A DNA stretch of 64,000 bases from Platycnemis pennipes (Eukaryota > Arthropoda > Insecta > Odonata > Platycnemididae), in the NCBI GenBank assembly GCA_933228895.1, contig OW121857.1, forward strand, positions 80,612,623 to 80,676,622, given 5' to 3'. Shown piece by piece: positions 1 to 10,689 of this stretch. The translations under genes and the position numbers were made by a program. A model generated the notes under the pieces. That model saw nothing but the letters and a program-made list of their open reading frames with translations. It made no database searches and had not been told where the DNA came from. The first letter of the stretch is position 1, and each line of letters starts with the position of its first letter.

Positions 1-2310
1 GGTTTACCTACTTTCTATGCGATATATTACAGTGTCTGAATTTCTCCTTCTTGTGCCGCTTGGGGAGTTTTATAGAAGAATCATCCCGTGGTAGGAGTGA
101 AATTTCTTTTCTCTTTCTTTCTCTCCACAAAAGGGGTATGAATTCGATTTACTCAGTTGCTACAGAGTAATCTATCTATATACACCAGTAGATTGATTGG
201 TATTATCAATCCACTTATTATTCTTATTGCCGTTTTTCATATCAAAACTTATTTAAAAGACACGATATCGTTCTTAAAATACTCTTCCTTAGAAATTTCG
301 CAATTTTTGCCGCCCTTGTAAAAGCAGCCTGCCTCCATCTCGAATATCAACCGGAACCAGGTTTGAAATTGAATTTACCTAAGAGTCTCTAATTATTGCG
401 GTGATTTTCATTTTGTTCTAAAAGACATTGCACTTGTTTAAAACTAATTCGATATTTATTCTTGCTGTAATTTGCAAATTTGGCATATTCAGGTTTCAAA
501 CTTCCTCAAAGTGTTGAAGATGTAAGGCGGCTGTGGAGATATTGCTGTAGAAAATAGTTAAAAGAGCGGGTGAAGAAACGAGGTGGACCGTGATGAGATG
601 TTTGTAAGTGTGGAAAAGGGAAGGTATATTCACAAGAGGAAAGAATGGTGGATTAGGAAGATCTTGATATGGGACCGGATGTTGAAGGATGTCCCAGAAT
701 GGAGGATGTTAGGTAAGACCGGAAGGAGAAGGCCGAGATGCATTTAGCTGAACGAAAGTAATGGTAGGATCGATCGGAAACTTAAATCAAAAATCGATAA
801 ATAAATTTGCTCTTGCGTGTAATACGTATCGTTAACTCTGCGGGCGCTATGGGAAAAAATGTACTCTCTTTGACTTCGTTAGATGTCGACAATTTAGGGA
901 TAGTGGTCGTTGTAGAGAATTTCGCTGCTTTGGATGGAGAGCGATTTAATATTATCCCTGCCTATATATCGAAATGATTCATCGGTAGTCATCAATATTA
1001 GGATTGGTTTGACGAAGCACTCCACTCAATTCTCTTATCTGCATGCCTTCATGTGTTCTGCATAATTCATCCAGTCATTCATTATTCATTGCACTTCGCT
1101 GCGTTCATTATTCCGTATATATTCATCTGCATGTATTCATGCCTTCATATTTCTTCGTTTCCACGACCACCATTATCCATTTTCATGTTTCCTCTGGTGT
1201 TGCTCTTCGCCTCAGAGCTGTTTGCATTTTTTTAAACAAATATTCTGAATTTATTTGCAATGTGTTGATCTATAATGAGCAATGCCATAATGACATATTG
1301 AATTACGTTAAGGTTCATGATAATTTAAAAGATTGGGCAAAGAAATCAAAAAAGAAAAAGATTACCCTAAAGAATTTTCACGAATATCGGTCAGTAATTT
1401 CGTGATCGCTAAAGCCCCTACAGCTTAGCAAGAGCCCAGTTCTACGGCAAATCAGTTGTCTGGCTATATTTGCGCCCCGATAATTGTGCGCATATTCGGT
1501 CGTTGATATAAGCAATGCATCTTTGATGAAGGGTTAAAAACAGAATCAGAATGTAATTTTTGCAAATGGCTGAGTATATTCGTAACCGACCGATGCCTTG
1601 TGAGAACATGTATAGCTTCAACTTTAGATTGGCAGAGTGGGGTTGGGATTCTCATAAGAATTGCTGCACATAAAGTAATCAGACCTCAATATGAAGTGAG
1701 GCACAGCTGATTGTTTTCGGCATTATTCCATACTTAACACCCAAGAGAAGGGGTTCGCAGCCAATGGGTCCCGACCCTGTTGAGGGTCACTGTAGACGTT
1801 GGAAGGATCGAAAGGGATCGCAACAGCTTGATATCGTGTTGATAATGGCGTGGATTAATATACAGTTAAATCTGGACTTAGCACGTGATCGACATCTCAT
1901 TTATACCTGTTCTGACAAGCAATTTTGGGGTCGTAAGTGAAAGAAGGCTGGCAACCCTTGTTCTACAGCATCGAGGTTTTTTGGTAGTCTGGATTTCCAA
2001 CCCGAGAGACCGTATACGAATACCGGCAGTGGTGGACATTTTACAATTCTGGTGACCACATTAAGTTCATTTCTCCGTCCGTTGGATTGGACATTGATTC
2101 GTGGACGTATTCGCGCTTATCATTAAAGATAAGCAAATTTCGACACCAGGATTTAATTTTCTCAACTTCATTCCCTGAAAAAAATCCGTGATGCTTCCAA
2201 ATTCTGAAAAAGGCGCAAGCGCGAACGGTCACCTCCCCGAATATCTAATACTGAATATGCTGTTATCTGGCCTTGTGATACTTGTCCGATTTTGATTAAT
2301 ATCATTGGAA
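1..2310. other. Intergenic/intronic DNA, nothing convincing
   Basis: AT-rich DNA. Short open frames here (for example 1043-1405) have biased composition and no recognisable domain. A purine-rich stretch near 560-760 is faintly LINE-like in translation but too broken to assign. Confidence 0.5.
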
Positions 2311-2319
2311 AGTCCTTTC

Positions 2320-2394
2320 AGTCACTTCCAAAAAAAAGTTAACACTTATTGTTAATTTCGGCTCTGAAGTGTTTACTTTTTTTTGGAAGTGACT
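2320..2394. mobile_element. Ultra-short MITE (75 bp) with 28-bp terminal inverted repeats
   Basis: The left arm 2320-2347 begins AGTCACTTCC and continues through an A run. The right arm 2367-2394 is its reverse complement with a single mismatch, leaving only 19 bases between. Flanks read GTCCTTTC (2312-2319) and GTCCTTTT (2395-2402), an 8-bp target-site-like duplication with one difference. If the termini are taken one base further out (CAG...CTG, 2319-2395), the duplication becomes TCCTTT. Size, inverted arms and duplication fit a minimal non-autonomous DNA transposon, hAT or P-like by duplication length. The superfamily is uncertain. Confidence 0.75.
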
Positions 2395-2399
2395 GTCCT

Positions 2400-2870
2400 T
2401 TTATGTGACGTGCTCACCTTTCTCCATAGCTGTGCTAGTGCTACTGCGTCCCCTGCCGATATCCGCGAACACTTCAATCATCTGTTTGAATTTCGCGTCA
2501 AAGAGAACCTTTTCGGAGTTCGAAGAGGAAAGTTTGACGCTGCGCCATTCCGACGAGTTCGCGATGCAGGAAATTCGCCCCTCCCCTTCTGTCGCCTTGG
2601 ACGTTTTCAGTCGTGCGAAATATGAATTCGCATTCCCAAAAAGCTCCCCCACCCCCCTTCACCTCGCCCTTCTCTCCGTACCCCCTCCCTCCGCTCCCTC
2701 TTTTGCTGTTCTGCCTCAAAAGCGAAGACTCTTCTCCAACTGCGCAATTATATCTTCGGCTTGGCCGACTCCGATGCCAAGGGTACACGACATGTTAAAA
2801 AGGCGGCCTACATTCGCGGCGGGTCTCATGGAAGAGCTCGCACCCGGCTCATAAAAGATTCACTGGCCGA
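2400..2870. other. GC-rich, CCCTCC-rich island
   Basis: A GC-rich and CpG-containing patch in AT-rich surroundings, with a cytosine-rich core about 2640-2710. It is open in several frames on both strands, as expected from base composition, and no conserved domain is visible. It could be regulatory DNA or an old repeat. Confidence 0.35.
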
Positions 2871-2894
2871 ATGAATTAATTTTTCCGGCGTTGC

Positions 2895-2918
2895 CGCGTC
2901 TAGGATTGTGTAGACGCG
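2895..2918. repeat. Small perfect hairpin
   Basis: CGCGTCTA (2895-2902) and TAGACGCG (2911-2918) are perfect inverted repeats around an 8-base loop. Function is unknown. Confidence 0.5.
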
Positions 2919-2919
2919 A

Positions 2920-5670
2920 CTATTACGCCAGTTCCTTTGACGCTGCCGCCGACAACAATCCGGTTCTTTCGCCTGAGAAAATCCATTCGACTTGGTTTCG
3001 TATCCATGTCCATGTACGCCGTGCTCCGTAAATCCCATTCAAGAAGGTGGCAAGGGGTTTAATCCCCACCAAGCATGCTCTTCATATGCGTTTAGGTCAG
3101 TTGCGAATCATGAAGTTTTATGTTTATTTAGCCGAGGGTGAAATCTATCGGCTTGCTGAAAACCACTCATGCACTAATATAGCGTATTTGCACTCTCCGC
3201 GTAGTTATGGGTTGTTTCGAAAGCTGTCTCTTCGGAGATGATCCGTTAGTTAATCAATAATCTGGTTCGTATACCAGATCCGTGAAGAAACAAGAATAAT
3301 TTATGGGCGAAAGACCATTTTAAGACTACGCGTCCCACTATTGGAGACGTTCCGACCGCATTCAAGTCAGCCGGAAATTTGAATCTTCACACGCACTTGC
3401 CATGCCTCATTGATGTTGAGGATACATGAAACCCCAAAGCTTACATTTTACTCCCATATCTCCGAAACCTCTCCGGGTGGTATGTATACTCTTAGGTTGA
3501 CCAGTATACTCGATATTCTTTTCTATGCGTGAAATTGACGCCATCGTGAAGATGACGTAAATTATCGAGACTAAGGTTGATTATAAAGAGAGTTTAAATG
3601 ATACAAAGTGAGTTGATTTAATATGCATTCACAAAATGATAAAAAGTGACACAACAATCACTTTCATACTTTTATTTATTAACTTTGATATTCCACAGGG
3701 TGCTAATTACGGATATTGTATAGAACATAAAGTATAGATTGCGATTGTGGCAGCGTTGCTAAAAAACCTCATTCCACTTCCGCTTCGATAACTTCGATGC
3801 ACTATTTTAGCAGTCGCTATCGCAGCTTAGTGTATTGATAGAACCCCTGTTGATTCATAGCATTCGATAGAGTTAACGTTCTTCTAGAGTTAAAGACTAA
3901 TCATAGTTGGCGACGAGAGAATCAGAACATACAGGTCTGAAGTCGATTGGGGTATGGTTCTTTGAAATACCGTATTTCAATTGGTCCGCAGTTCTGATTG
4001 AAAAGTGAAAGGGTGGAATGAAGGCTGTTCTATCAACGCAATATTAGACTGTGGGCACGCAAATATATCAAAAGGTCAAACATCCACGAGCCGCGGTTAA
4101 AAATAAAACACATCTACGATCCGCTGAAAGAGCATGCAAAATTTCAATAAAACTATTTAATTTTGTATCTAAACGACCCGAATTTCCATAACGTGGGTTG
4201 ATTCTCCCTTGTCATCCCTCTTACTTTTGGGTCCTTTTTAGCATATGCCTCCGTCCATCATCTCGGGTGTAGTCGAGGGAGAGTGTAGAGGAAAAACTGG
4301 AGCAAATATTATTTTAAAACACTTTTGAACTCTCCCCTTGCGCAGGGGTCCTTACATGGCTCCCGTTTGTGGAGAGGCGGAGGGTAATTGAGTCAACTGT
4401 GCGGCGTTGCGGGGGTGGCTGGAGAGGGGATAGTTGCGCATGTGGGTGGGTGGGTGGAGGTTTTTAGGGTGGTCGATTTTTCGGTAGTTTTCGAGAGGGG
4501 TGAGTTTCTGCGAGGGTTGATGGAGAGATGGCTGCCTGGTCTTGGTTTTCGGTGACGGTGATGGAGTGGGTAGGGGCGTAAAGAGGAGGGCCCCAAACTG
4601 GGGCCGGGTCGGACTTTTGGTGGAGTTTCACGGGCAACGGGGGACAGCTGGGCCGTGATATGCACGCGGTGATGCGAGGCTATGCGTGTGTTCCGCGTCG
4701 TAGAAACCATCGCGATTCACAGCCCGAATCTCGCACGCAACAGTTTTTTTTCCAGTGAACACGGGGTTTAAGTGGTGTAGAGCACGCGACGTTCCTTCGT
4801 TGCCGTTTGGCATCTGGGAGGATAGGGGAACTTGTTGTCATTCACCGATCGACTTCCCTCGCGTCAAAAAATGTCGTCTCCGTGATCATCTCGTGACAGG
4901 TGGATAGTCAGTTGGTTATTCCGAGACCTTAACTTCCTATCGGTTCTTGTCGGGTCTTATTTCTACCTTGACGGAATAATGAGATTAAATTATGAGGAGA
5001 TTGGTTTCAAATGCTCATTTTTTTGTCGCTCATATGGTTCCATTTACATCAACAGAACATCCCACCAGATGCCTGCATGTCAATAGTGCATGTTTGGTGA
5101 TCTTCACCCCCTGCCACACACCCTCCTGGTGGCTCGCAGGGTATTACTTAGATACCTCAAGGGTTTTACAGTGGGCTAGATCCAATTAATTTTCTGTCTT
5201 CGTGTATCAGTAGTGAAAAAAAATCATGCAATGAAATTTTTCTTGAAACTTTGTTGTTGCGGCAGCAATGCAGAAATGGTGGAAGGTTTATATTTACTGT
5301 AGCTTCATGCCCGGTTCGTATTAAATCTATCATGTTTAGTCGGTACTACCAGACGCAAATTGCTTCTTGTGAACCTAGTGAAGCAAAGTGGTGAGGAATG
5401 CATAATTTTCCAACGGATGCAACATTTCCGTTGCTGTGATTGCACGGATGTATTTGTGTGCTATCGTTTACGAATGCATATGTTTTTTTCTGCATATGCA
5501 GTCAGTCATTCTATGCCTTGCGCTACCGGCCTTGTCAGTGGCCTCAACGTTAAGGGATGCTTCGTTGGAAAGCCGGTGCTCATTGTAACTTGCTTCTAAA
5601 TCGCGGCCACATGGCACAAATGTCATGCCTCAGTGGCGACGACAAATTTTTATGAGTAGAAACTCGTTAT
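2920..5670. other. Intronic DNA with a G-rich patch, no gene seen
   Basis: Mostly AT-rich. A purine/G-rich patch at 4380-4620 contains GGGTGGGTGGGTGG (4444-4457) with further G tracts nearby, a possible G-quadruplex former on the + strand. No recognisable coding domain on either strand. Confidence 0.45.
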
Positions 5671-5679
5671 CCTTAACAC

Positions 5680-6410
5680 TTCGGAAGGGGGGGAGGATGT
5701 ATATAAGTGCACTTTTCGGCTTACGACCCCGAGAGGGCTTAAAGGTCTGGCGGCGGTGTGGGTGGTAGCGTTGACACTTCTCGGAGGATTGAAGTTCGTC
5801 GTCTCCCTTACCGAGACGGGGCAGGAAAAGATTCAGTATGCGAAAGGCGCGACTATTCCGACCCCCTCCCCCCTTCCTCCCCCACAGCAATTTTTAATGG
5901 GACTCGAAGGCCCCCGGGGGCTTAAAGGCGTCCCAACCGCCAGCCTCGGCGCCTCGTGTCTCTGTAAAAGGACGAGTCGACGGACTGACGAGCGGCCGAG
6001 TGACTCACCCCTTCTTCCTCGGCTACGCTGGGGTGTTTCCGAGAATTTCGCACCACTCCTACTCCGACAATTGCCCCCTCCTCCTGCTACAATTGGGAAT
6101 CTTCGTGGCCGGCGGACGTCTAGTAGACGAAGAGAGAAGTCGAAGCCGACCGTTGGGTCTTCCGACTCTTTTCAATAAAATGCCCCCCTCCACCCCACTC
6201 CCTCCATCCCTCCCCACTTCCGGCACGTGACGACATAGCGCCGGTGGAAGGGTCTCTTAGGTTCGGGTGGTGGTTTCCAGAGCCCTTCTTCCCCCCTGTG
6301 TTGGTCTCTCTCCGGTGCTGAATGAGTGACGGGGCAGTCCACGCCATCCGCCTTCCTTCCGCTCCTCCCCTCTTTGTGCTGGTTGTGCCCGCTCAAGGAC
6401 GTAGTGCACT
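5680..6410. other. GC-rich island with ETS/E-box cluster
   Basis: A long GC- and CpG-rich patch, pyrimidine-rich on the + strand. Frames are open through it but read as low-complexity Pro/Ser/Arg, not a protein family. It holds ACTTCCGG at 6216-6223 directly joined to CACGTGACG (6224-6232). This promoter-like site combination makes a regulatory role plausible but unproven. Confidence 0.4.
6216..6232 (-). promoter_or_regulatory. ETS consensus next to E-box/CRE-like core
   Basis: On the minus strand the site reads CCGGAAGT, the core of the ETS binding consensus. It is immediately adjacent to CACGTG, which overlaps TGACG. As the window lies in an ETS gene, autoregulation is a possible reading. 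A single short match has limited weight. Confidence 0.3.
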
Positions 6411-6604
6411 TGATGATGTGTATGCACATTCGCTACATCAGACCTAGTCCCGTAGATATTAAGTTAGGAGGTTAGGCGAAATAGATGCTCGCGTGGGTAG
6501 CGTAATGTTTGGAAAGCAATCAATTGACAAGGATCTCTATTCTCCTCTCTGAACAATTATCATTCGTTTAAAACATATTTAATATCTTTTATCAAATTTA
6601 AGCC

Positions 6605-6690
6605 TGGATAAAATTGATGGTTTCATCTGATGATGATAGTAATCGTCGAAACTATGGTCGTAGTGTGAGATAAATAACTTTGGAAATACC
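6605..6690 (+). mobile_element. Penelope-like / retroelement terminal signature (fragment)
   Basis: CTGATGA (6627-6633) and GAAAC (6648-6652) flank a hairpin made of GATGAT (6632-6637) and ATCGTC (6642-6647, one G-T pair). This is followed by AAATAA-type sequence. The CTGATGA...GAAAC arrangement recalls termini of Penelope-like elements, which often carry hammerhead ribozymes. The canonical hammerhead stem II register does not form here, because 6634 and 6647 mismatch, so any ribozyme is decayed. No coding remnant is visible next to it. Confidence 0.3.
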
Positions 6691-6699
6691 AAGTTTATT

Positions 6700-7090
6700 C
6701 TTCATTCATTATTTCTAAATCTAAGCCTCTAATTTGCGCTATTAAATATGTATTATTCCAACGGCTAAGTTGAATATAAAACTCTATACACGTTAAAGAA
6801 TACGGCGATACCTTATTATAATATATAGAGCATTTTTGTGGCATAAAACCGAAAAATAGGCTAGTGATAGTCATTAGATTTGCTATTGACCTAGTAGGTC
6901 GGTTTAACAGACACATTTTCGTCCCCAACACTCTTTTAAAACACAAAATTGACCTTTTCTTCGCTCTGAGCCCCGTTTTCGCCTCTGGAATCCAGTTGTC
7001 GCCATGTTTAATAGCCGTATTTTTATATTCCCGACTAGATTAATAGTGCGAGACGGAAAGCGGATGGAACTTCTTGCTCCTGATATCCTA
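6700..7090. other. AT-rich intronic DNA, nothing seen
   Basis: No conserved reading frame, repeat structure or RNA gene recognised. Confidence 0.5.
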
Positions 7091-7099
7091 CACTAGATG

Positions 7100-7540
7100 C
7101 GTACCTGTCCCGTGCACCTTGTGCCTTGCCATAAAAGACGCAGTCCGTTTTTCACCTGGAAGCCATGTTCTCATTATAAATGCAGGAACCGGAGTGGAAG
7201 CTTCTTGCGAATTGCGATTCTCTTGTGCCCACGTCCATTGATGCCCGTCGAAGTCTCCGGGTCTGAAGTATTTTCTCTACTCCAGTCGCCGTTCCGGCTG
7301 TGGGCCTAATGACTGCGGCCCTGCTCACAGCTGTGACCCCTCGGTCATTTCTCTCCCCTGCCCTCTCTCCTTCCCCACCTCCCTGCCTTACCCTTGGCGA
7401 GGCACAAGATGTGCGTCTCCAGGATGGTTTTAGAGACCCACCGGCCTTCCCACAGCTGTTCAAGACGGTAAGCCGACCACCCTGTAAGGTGCCGTCTCTC
7501 AGCCCAGCTTTCTTTCACGCGTCGGCCTGTCTTGGGCTGT
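7100..7540. other. GC-rich island
   Basis: A GC-rich patch with a CCCTCC-type pyrimidine core around 7340-7390. Open frames on both strands are low-complexity and show no domain. Confidence 0.3.
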
Positions 7541-7854
7541 GAAATTCTCTACTCGGAATATCACCTTTCGGCGTTCTCTCTTTGCATGTGACTATGCTGT
7601 AATTGCATCTGCAAATCGATCTCAAATACAGTGCTGTCCTTAGGGTATCGATGTTTGAAATAAACTTCATGACCTTGAGGAAGTAAGGGAAGTATATGGC
7701 AACTCTCTGATTACCTACCTGTGTTATGTTCTAAAAAATAGTAAACGCTGTGATATTTTATTACGGAAACAGTTATTTTCCGTGGAGACCCTCGAATGGC
7801 CTGCGGTTTAGTTCATGATCTTTTTCATGGGGATTGGGTTTGTTTTTGTCAAGA

Positions 7855-7905
7855 GTGGCACCCAAGGACCCGGGTTCGAATCCTGGCAGTGACTATTTTT
7901 TTCAG
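7855..7905 (+). mobile_element. tRNA-derived SINE head (B box)
   Basis: GGTTCGAATCC at 7873-7883 is a perfect RNA polymerase III B box inside an acceptor-stem-like context, followed by a T-rich stretch. The A box is poor. This is the tRNA-related region of a degenerate SINE rather than a functional tRNA, because no full cloverleaf was found. Confidence 0.5.
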
Positions 7906-7909
7906 TATA

Positions 7910-9080
7910 AACTCGAGCCTTCTTTGCTGAAAGACTTCAAGGGATATGGATAAAATAGGGAATAAATGAAAAATGCAACAACTTCATTTCTCATTTCAGC
8001 TCGATCAGTACTTCGTCCTGATTGGATGTTAACTAGTGGATCCAATGGAGCCATTAGCAAAATGAGTCGAACAATGCCAACGCCAGATGTCACTCCACTT
8101 TTCCTCCGTTTCTCATAAAGTTCACACCTCTAACCAACTATCTACTCACCGATCCTTAATTTCGCTACTTGTCTTCTCTAATTTTAATTATTTTTTAATT
8201 TACGTGTCTATCTTCTTAATCTGTTAAACATTTTATATATTCTGCCTAATATTTTCTGTTTGCCGTATCCCAAAATTATGGATATAATGAAATTAATTAA
8301 CTCTTTCTTCAATTGCGTTATTAATCACATTCACTTACGCTGTCATGGATGAATTTGAATTTTAGATAGATTGACTACATTAAATTTGTATTGAGATCCG
8401 ATTCTACACAGCCACCATGTTATTGTACTCCCTAATATATTTTAATCGCTCACCTATACAAATGCAATTCCTTCTGTTCTACGACGTCCAAAAATTACAC
8501 AACCTAATGCCATCAGTTAAAGGAGATGCAGTCATTCAGGCACCCCCCTCTTTGCATGCCGCAGATAACTTCCTGGAATAATATGTTATCCAAGTTAGCT
8601 GGTATTTCTCTAATAGGCAAAGGTTGGTGATGACTTTTTTCACTTAATTTCTTCATTCTTTCTCATTAAAAAAACCTTTCTAAATATATATATCTCGAAA
8701 TATATTCCACTTGTTAGTTATACTTTGTTTCCAAAAATGCATAAAATATTTCTCAAACACTTGCCATTTCTCATGTGCCATTTCTAAAGTAACTATCCTT
8801 TCACATCTCTAGTCATGCTAATGGTATATACGTAGTGCCACGCATAGCATTTTGGAATGAAGTAATGAAGCCAGTCCTTCATTTAGTCTTGTGATGTCGT
8901 CAGAAGTTATGATATTGCATCGTTATGGATTATAATTCCTTCATTCTGTCTGGTACTCACCGCAAGTTGTCTTCCTATCGTATAGTCCGCACCATAACAC
9001 GCACTTGGGACGCTGCAACTCGCGGATTATTTCCGCAATCGCATCAAGAGGTGTATCGCGAGTCTCGCCACTGCCAAATC
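7910..9080. other. AT-rich intronic DNA, nothing seen
   Basis: Low-complexity AT-rich DNA. No coding, RNA or structured repeat recognised. Confidence 0.5.
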
Positions 9081-9089
9081 TCCTCTCAA

Positions 9090-9590
9090 TTACTTGCACG
9101 TGAGCACCCCTCCGCGCCCAAACCGACCGATTGCACCTCCTCCTCCCCGTGGGTGAGGAATCGTATTTATCGCGGGCCCGCAAGGACGGGGATGGAGAGT
9201 TGGGGATGGGGAGGGAGTGGTGGGGTCACGAGAGAGAGGTCCCGGCCATCGCCGGAAGTGGCTGGATAGCAAGCCGAAGGCGATAACGGCGACGGTGGTG
9301 GCTGACTCTCAGTGGAGGAGGCGGCGTCGTATCTTGCCGACACCACTCACTTGCTGTCATCCCACCATCCCCCGCTTCAACCCAGGGACGCCTCGGGGCC
9401 CTGCGTGGGCCGAGCCCGGCGATTCGTGGCCGCCCGCGGTCAGGGCCCTCTCTCGCCCGGGGAGGAGTCGTTGTGAGGGCCCCTCGTCCCACGCTCGAAT
9501 CCGGTATCTCCCGGAGACGAAGAGTGTCGCGGGCGATAGCGGGAGTCAGTCGTCGACATGGGACACAATGTAGAAGCGTGCGAAGTGTTT
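9090..9590. other. CpG- and GC-rich island
   Basis: One of the most CpG-dense patches in the window. It is open in several frames (up to about 144 codons on the minus strand) but the translations are Arg/Pro/Ser-rich and unlike any family I know. It contains CCGGAAGT (9252-9259), an ETS consensus. Possible promoter or enhancer. Nothing in it resembles a spliced first exon with confidence. Confidence 0.4.
9252..9259 (+). promoter_or_regulatory. ETS consensus core in CpG-rich island
   Basis: CCGGAAGT is the standard ETS-family core. Together with 6216-6223 it is one of two strong matches noticed inside GC-rich islands. Chance occurrence is possible. Confidence 0.25.
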
Positions 9591-9988
9591 TTGTTTTGTT
9601 TTTGTCCTCACTCGTCGTCCTCTTGTTTTTAGGGACACGTCTGTGTTTTCTAATCTGCACCCGCGCTAATAGGCTCCTCAGACCGGTATGAAAGGTATTA
9701 GCTTTTGACGAAAGGCGCCCTGGGAACCACGACGCTGGTTGAAATCATTTGCATAAAATTCGATTTTTCAGAAAGTCGCTAACATTATTTTAATTTTTAA
9801 CAAATTATCCATATTGTTATGTGGCTTTTAAGACAATATAACTTGATGGTATTCCGATTCGTTCTGACTGCTCCCAGCCACTCTGATGAGTAGAGGTAGA
9901 ACTCGATTTTAAGAGTCCTAATTGCTAAAAATTATTTCGCACGATCTAACATATAATTAAATCGTAAAGACAGGCAGAGCATCCATGT

Positions 9989-10057
9989 CCTAGGGATGAT
10001 TTGAACCCGCGACATTTGGGTTACCAGGCCGGCGCTTTACCGACCTAGCTACCGGTA
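9989..10057 (-). mobile_element. tRNA-derived SINE head, antisense
   Basis: Read on the minus strand, TAGCTAGGTCGG is an A box and GGTTCAAATCA a B box at tRNA-like spacing. The sequence between them looks like an anticodon arm with GGT in the loop (Thr-like), and AGCGCCGGCCTGG is a typical arm sequence. Complementarity of the acceptor stem is imperfect, so this is a SINE head rather than a working tRNA. Confidence 0.6.
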
Positions 10058-10384
10058 GGTGTGCTACCCGTTTCCGCGAGGTATAAATGAGTGGTTAATG
10101 CTCTTATCTCTTCGCTACATTAGACTTCCTATTAACCACTCCGTGTTTAAAATAGGGCGAGTGATAAAGTTATGATGCCTCTCCGTATCAACTGGAACCT
10201 TTCGATGGAGAATCTTCATCCCTTTTTTGCCCAAACGCCTGATGCTCCCTGCCTTACGCCATCGTGGCGGCTCTCCTATTATCAAGTAGATATTATAAGC
10301 GTATATGATTGCTCCGTCTGCTTTCCTGTTTTAGGAATTCTTCGTAAGGCAACGGGCCACGCGTCGGAGCAATGTTTAGCTAGG

Positions 10385-10680
10385 GCAAGTTATTGGCTCG
10401 AGTTGGGGGTAGTGAGTGATGTTGGGGAGAAGGTGTGGGGTGGGTAGAAGTTAGCCAGCAGATGGCAGGCGCGTGCCCGGAGAGGGAGGGAGGGAGGAGT
10501 AGGTGCCCTCCTGGAGGGTCGCTGTTGCATTCTGGGAGACTGGCGAGGCGAGAGGGGATAGGTCTGGAGGGAATGGGTAGGAGATCCCTCTCCGTGTTGT
10601 GTAGCACCTGCCACAGGCCCGCACTCTGGAGCAGACACCTCACCATTCCTCCATTCTCCCCCTCCACCTTTTGCTTAGCT
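10385..10680. other. GC-rich, purine-rich island
   Basis: G/A-rich on the + strand with GGGAGGGAGG-type runs. Overlapping open frames on both strands are compositional. No domain recognised. Confidence 0.3.
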
Positions 10681-10689
10681 TGAGTATTC

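Noticed and set aside
560..770. LINE reverse-transcriptase C-terminus
   Set aside because: Some translated words (RRRPRCI, MLKDVPEWR) are suggestive, but the frame is broken and no motif is diagnostic.
1775..1800. Regulatory hairpin GACCCT/AGGGTC
   Set aside because: A six-base stem is expected by chance in a window this size.
6627..6652. Active hammerhead ribozyme
   Set aside because: Core words are present, but the base pair required next to GAAA is a mismatch and flanking stems are not evident.
9989..10057. Functional tRNA-Thr gene on the minus strand
   Set aside because: A and B boxes are good, but the acceptor stem does not pair well and similar units recur with SINE-like bodies.
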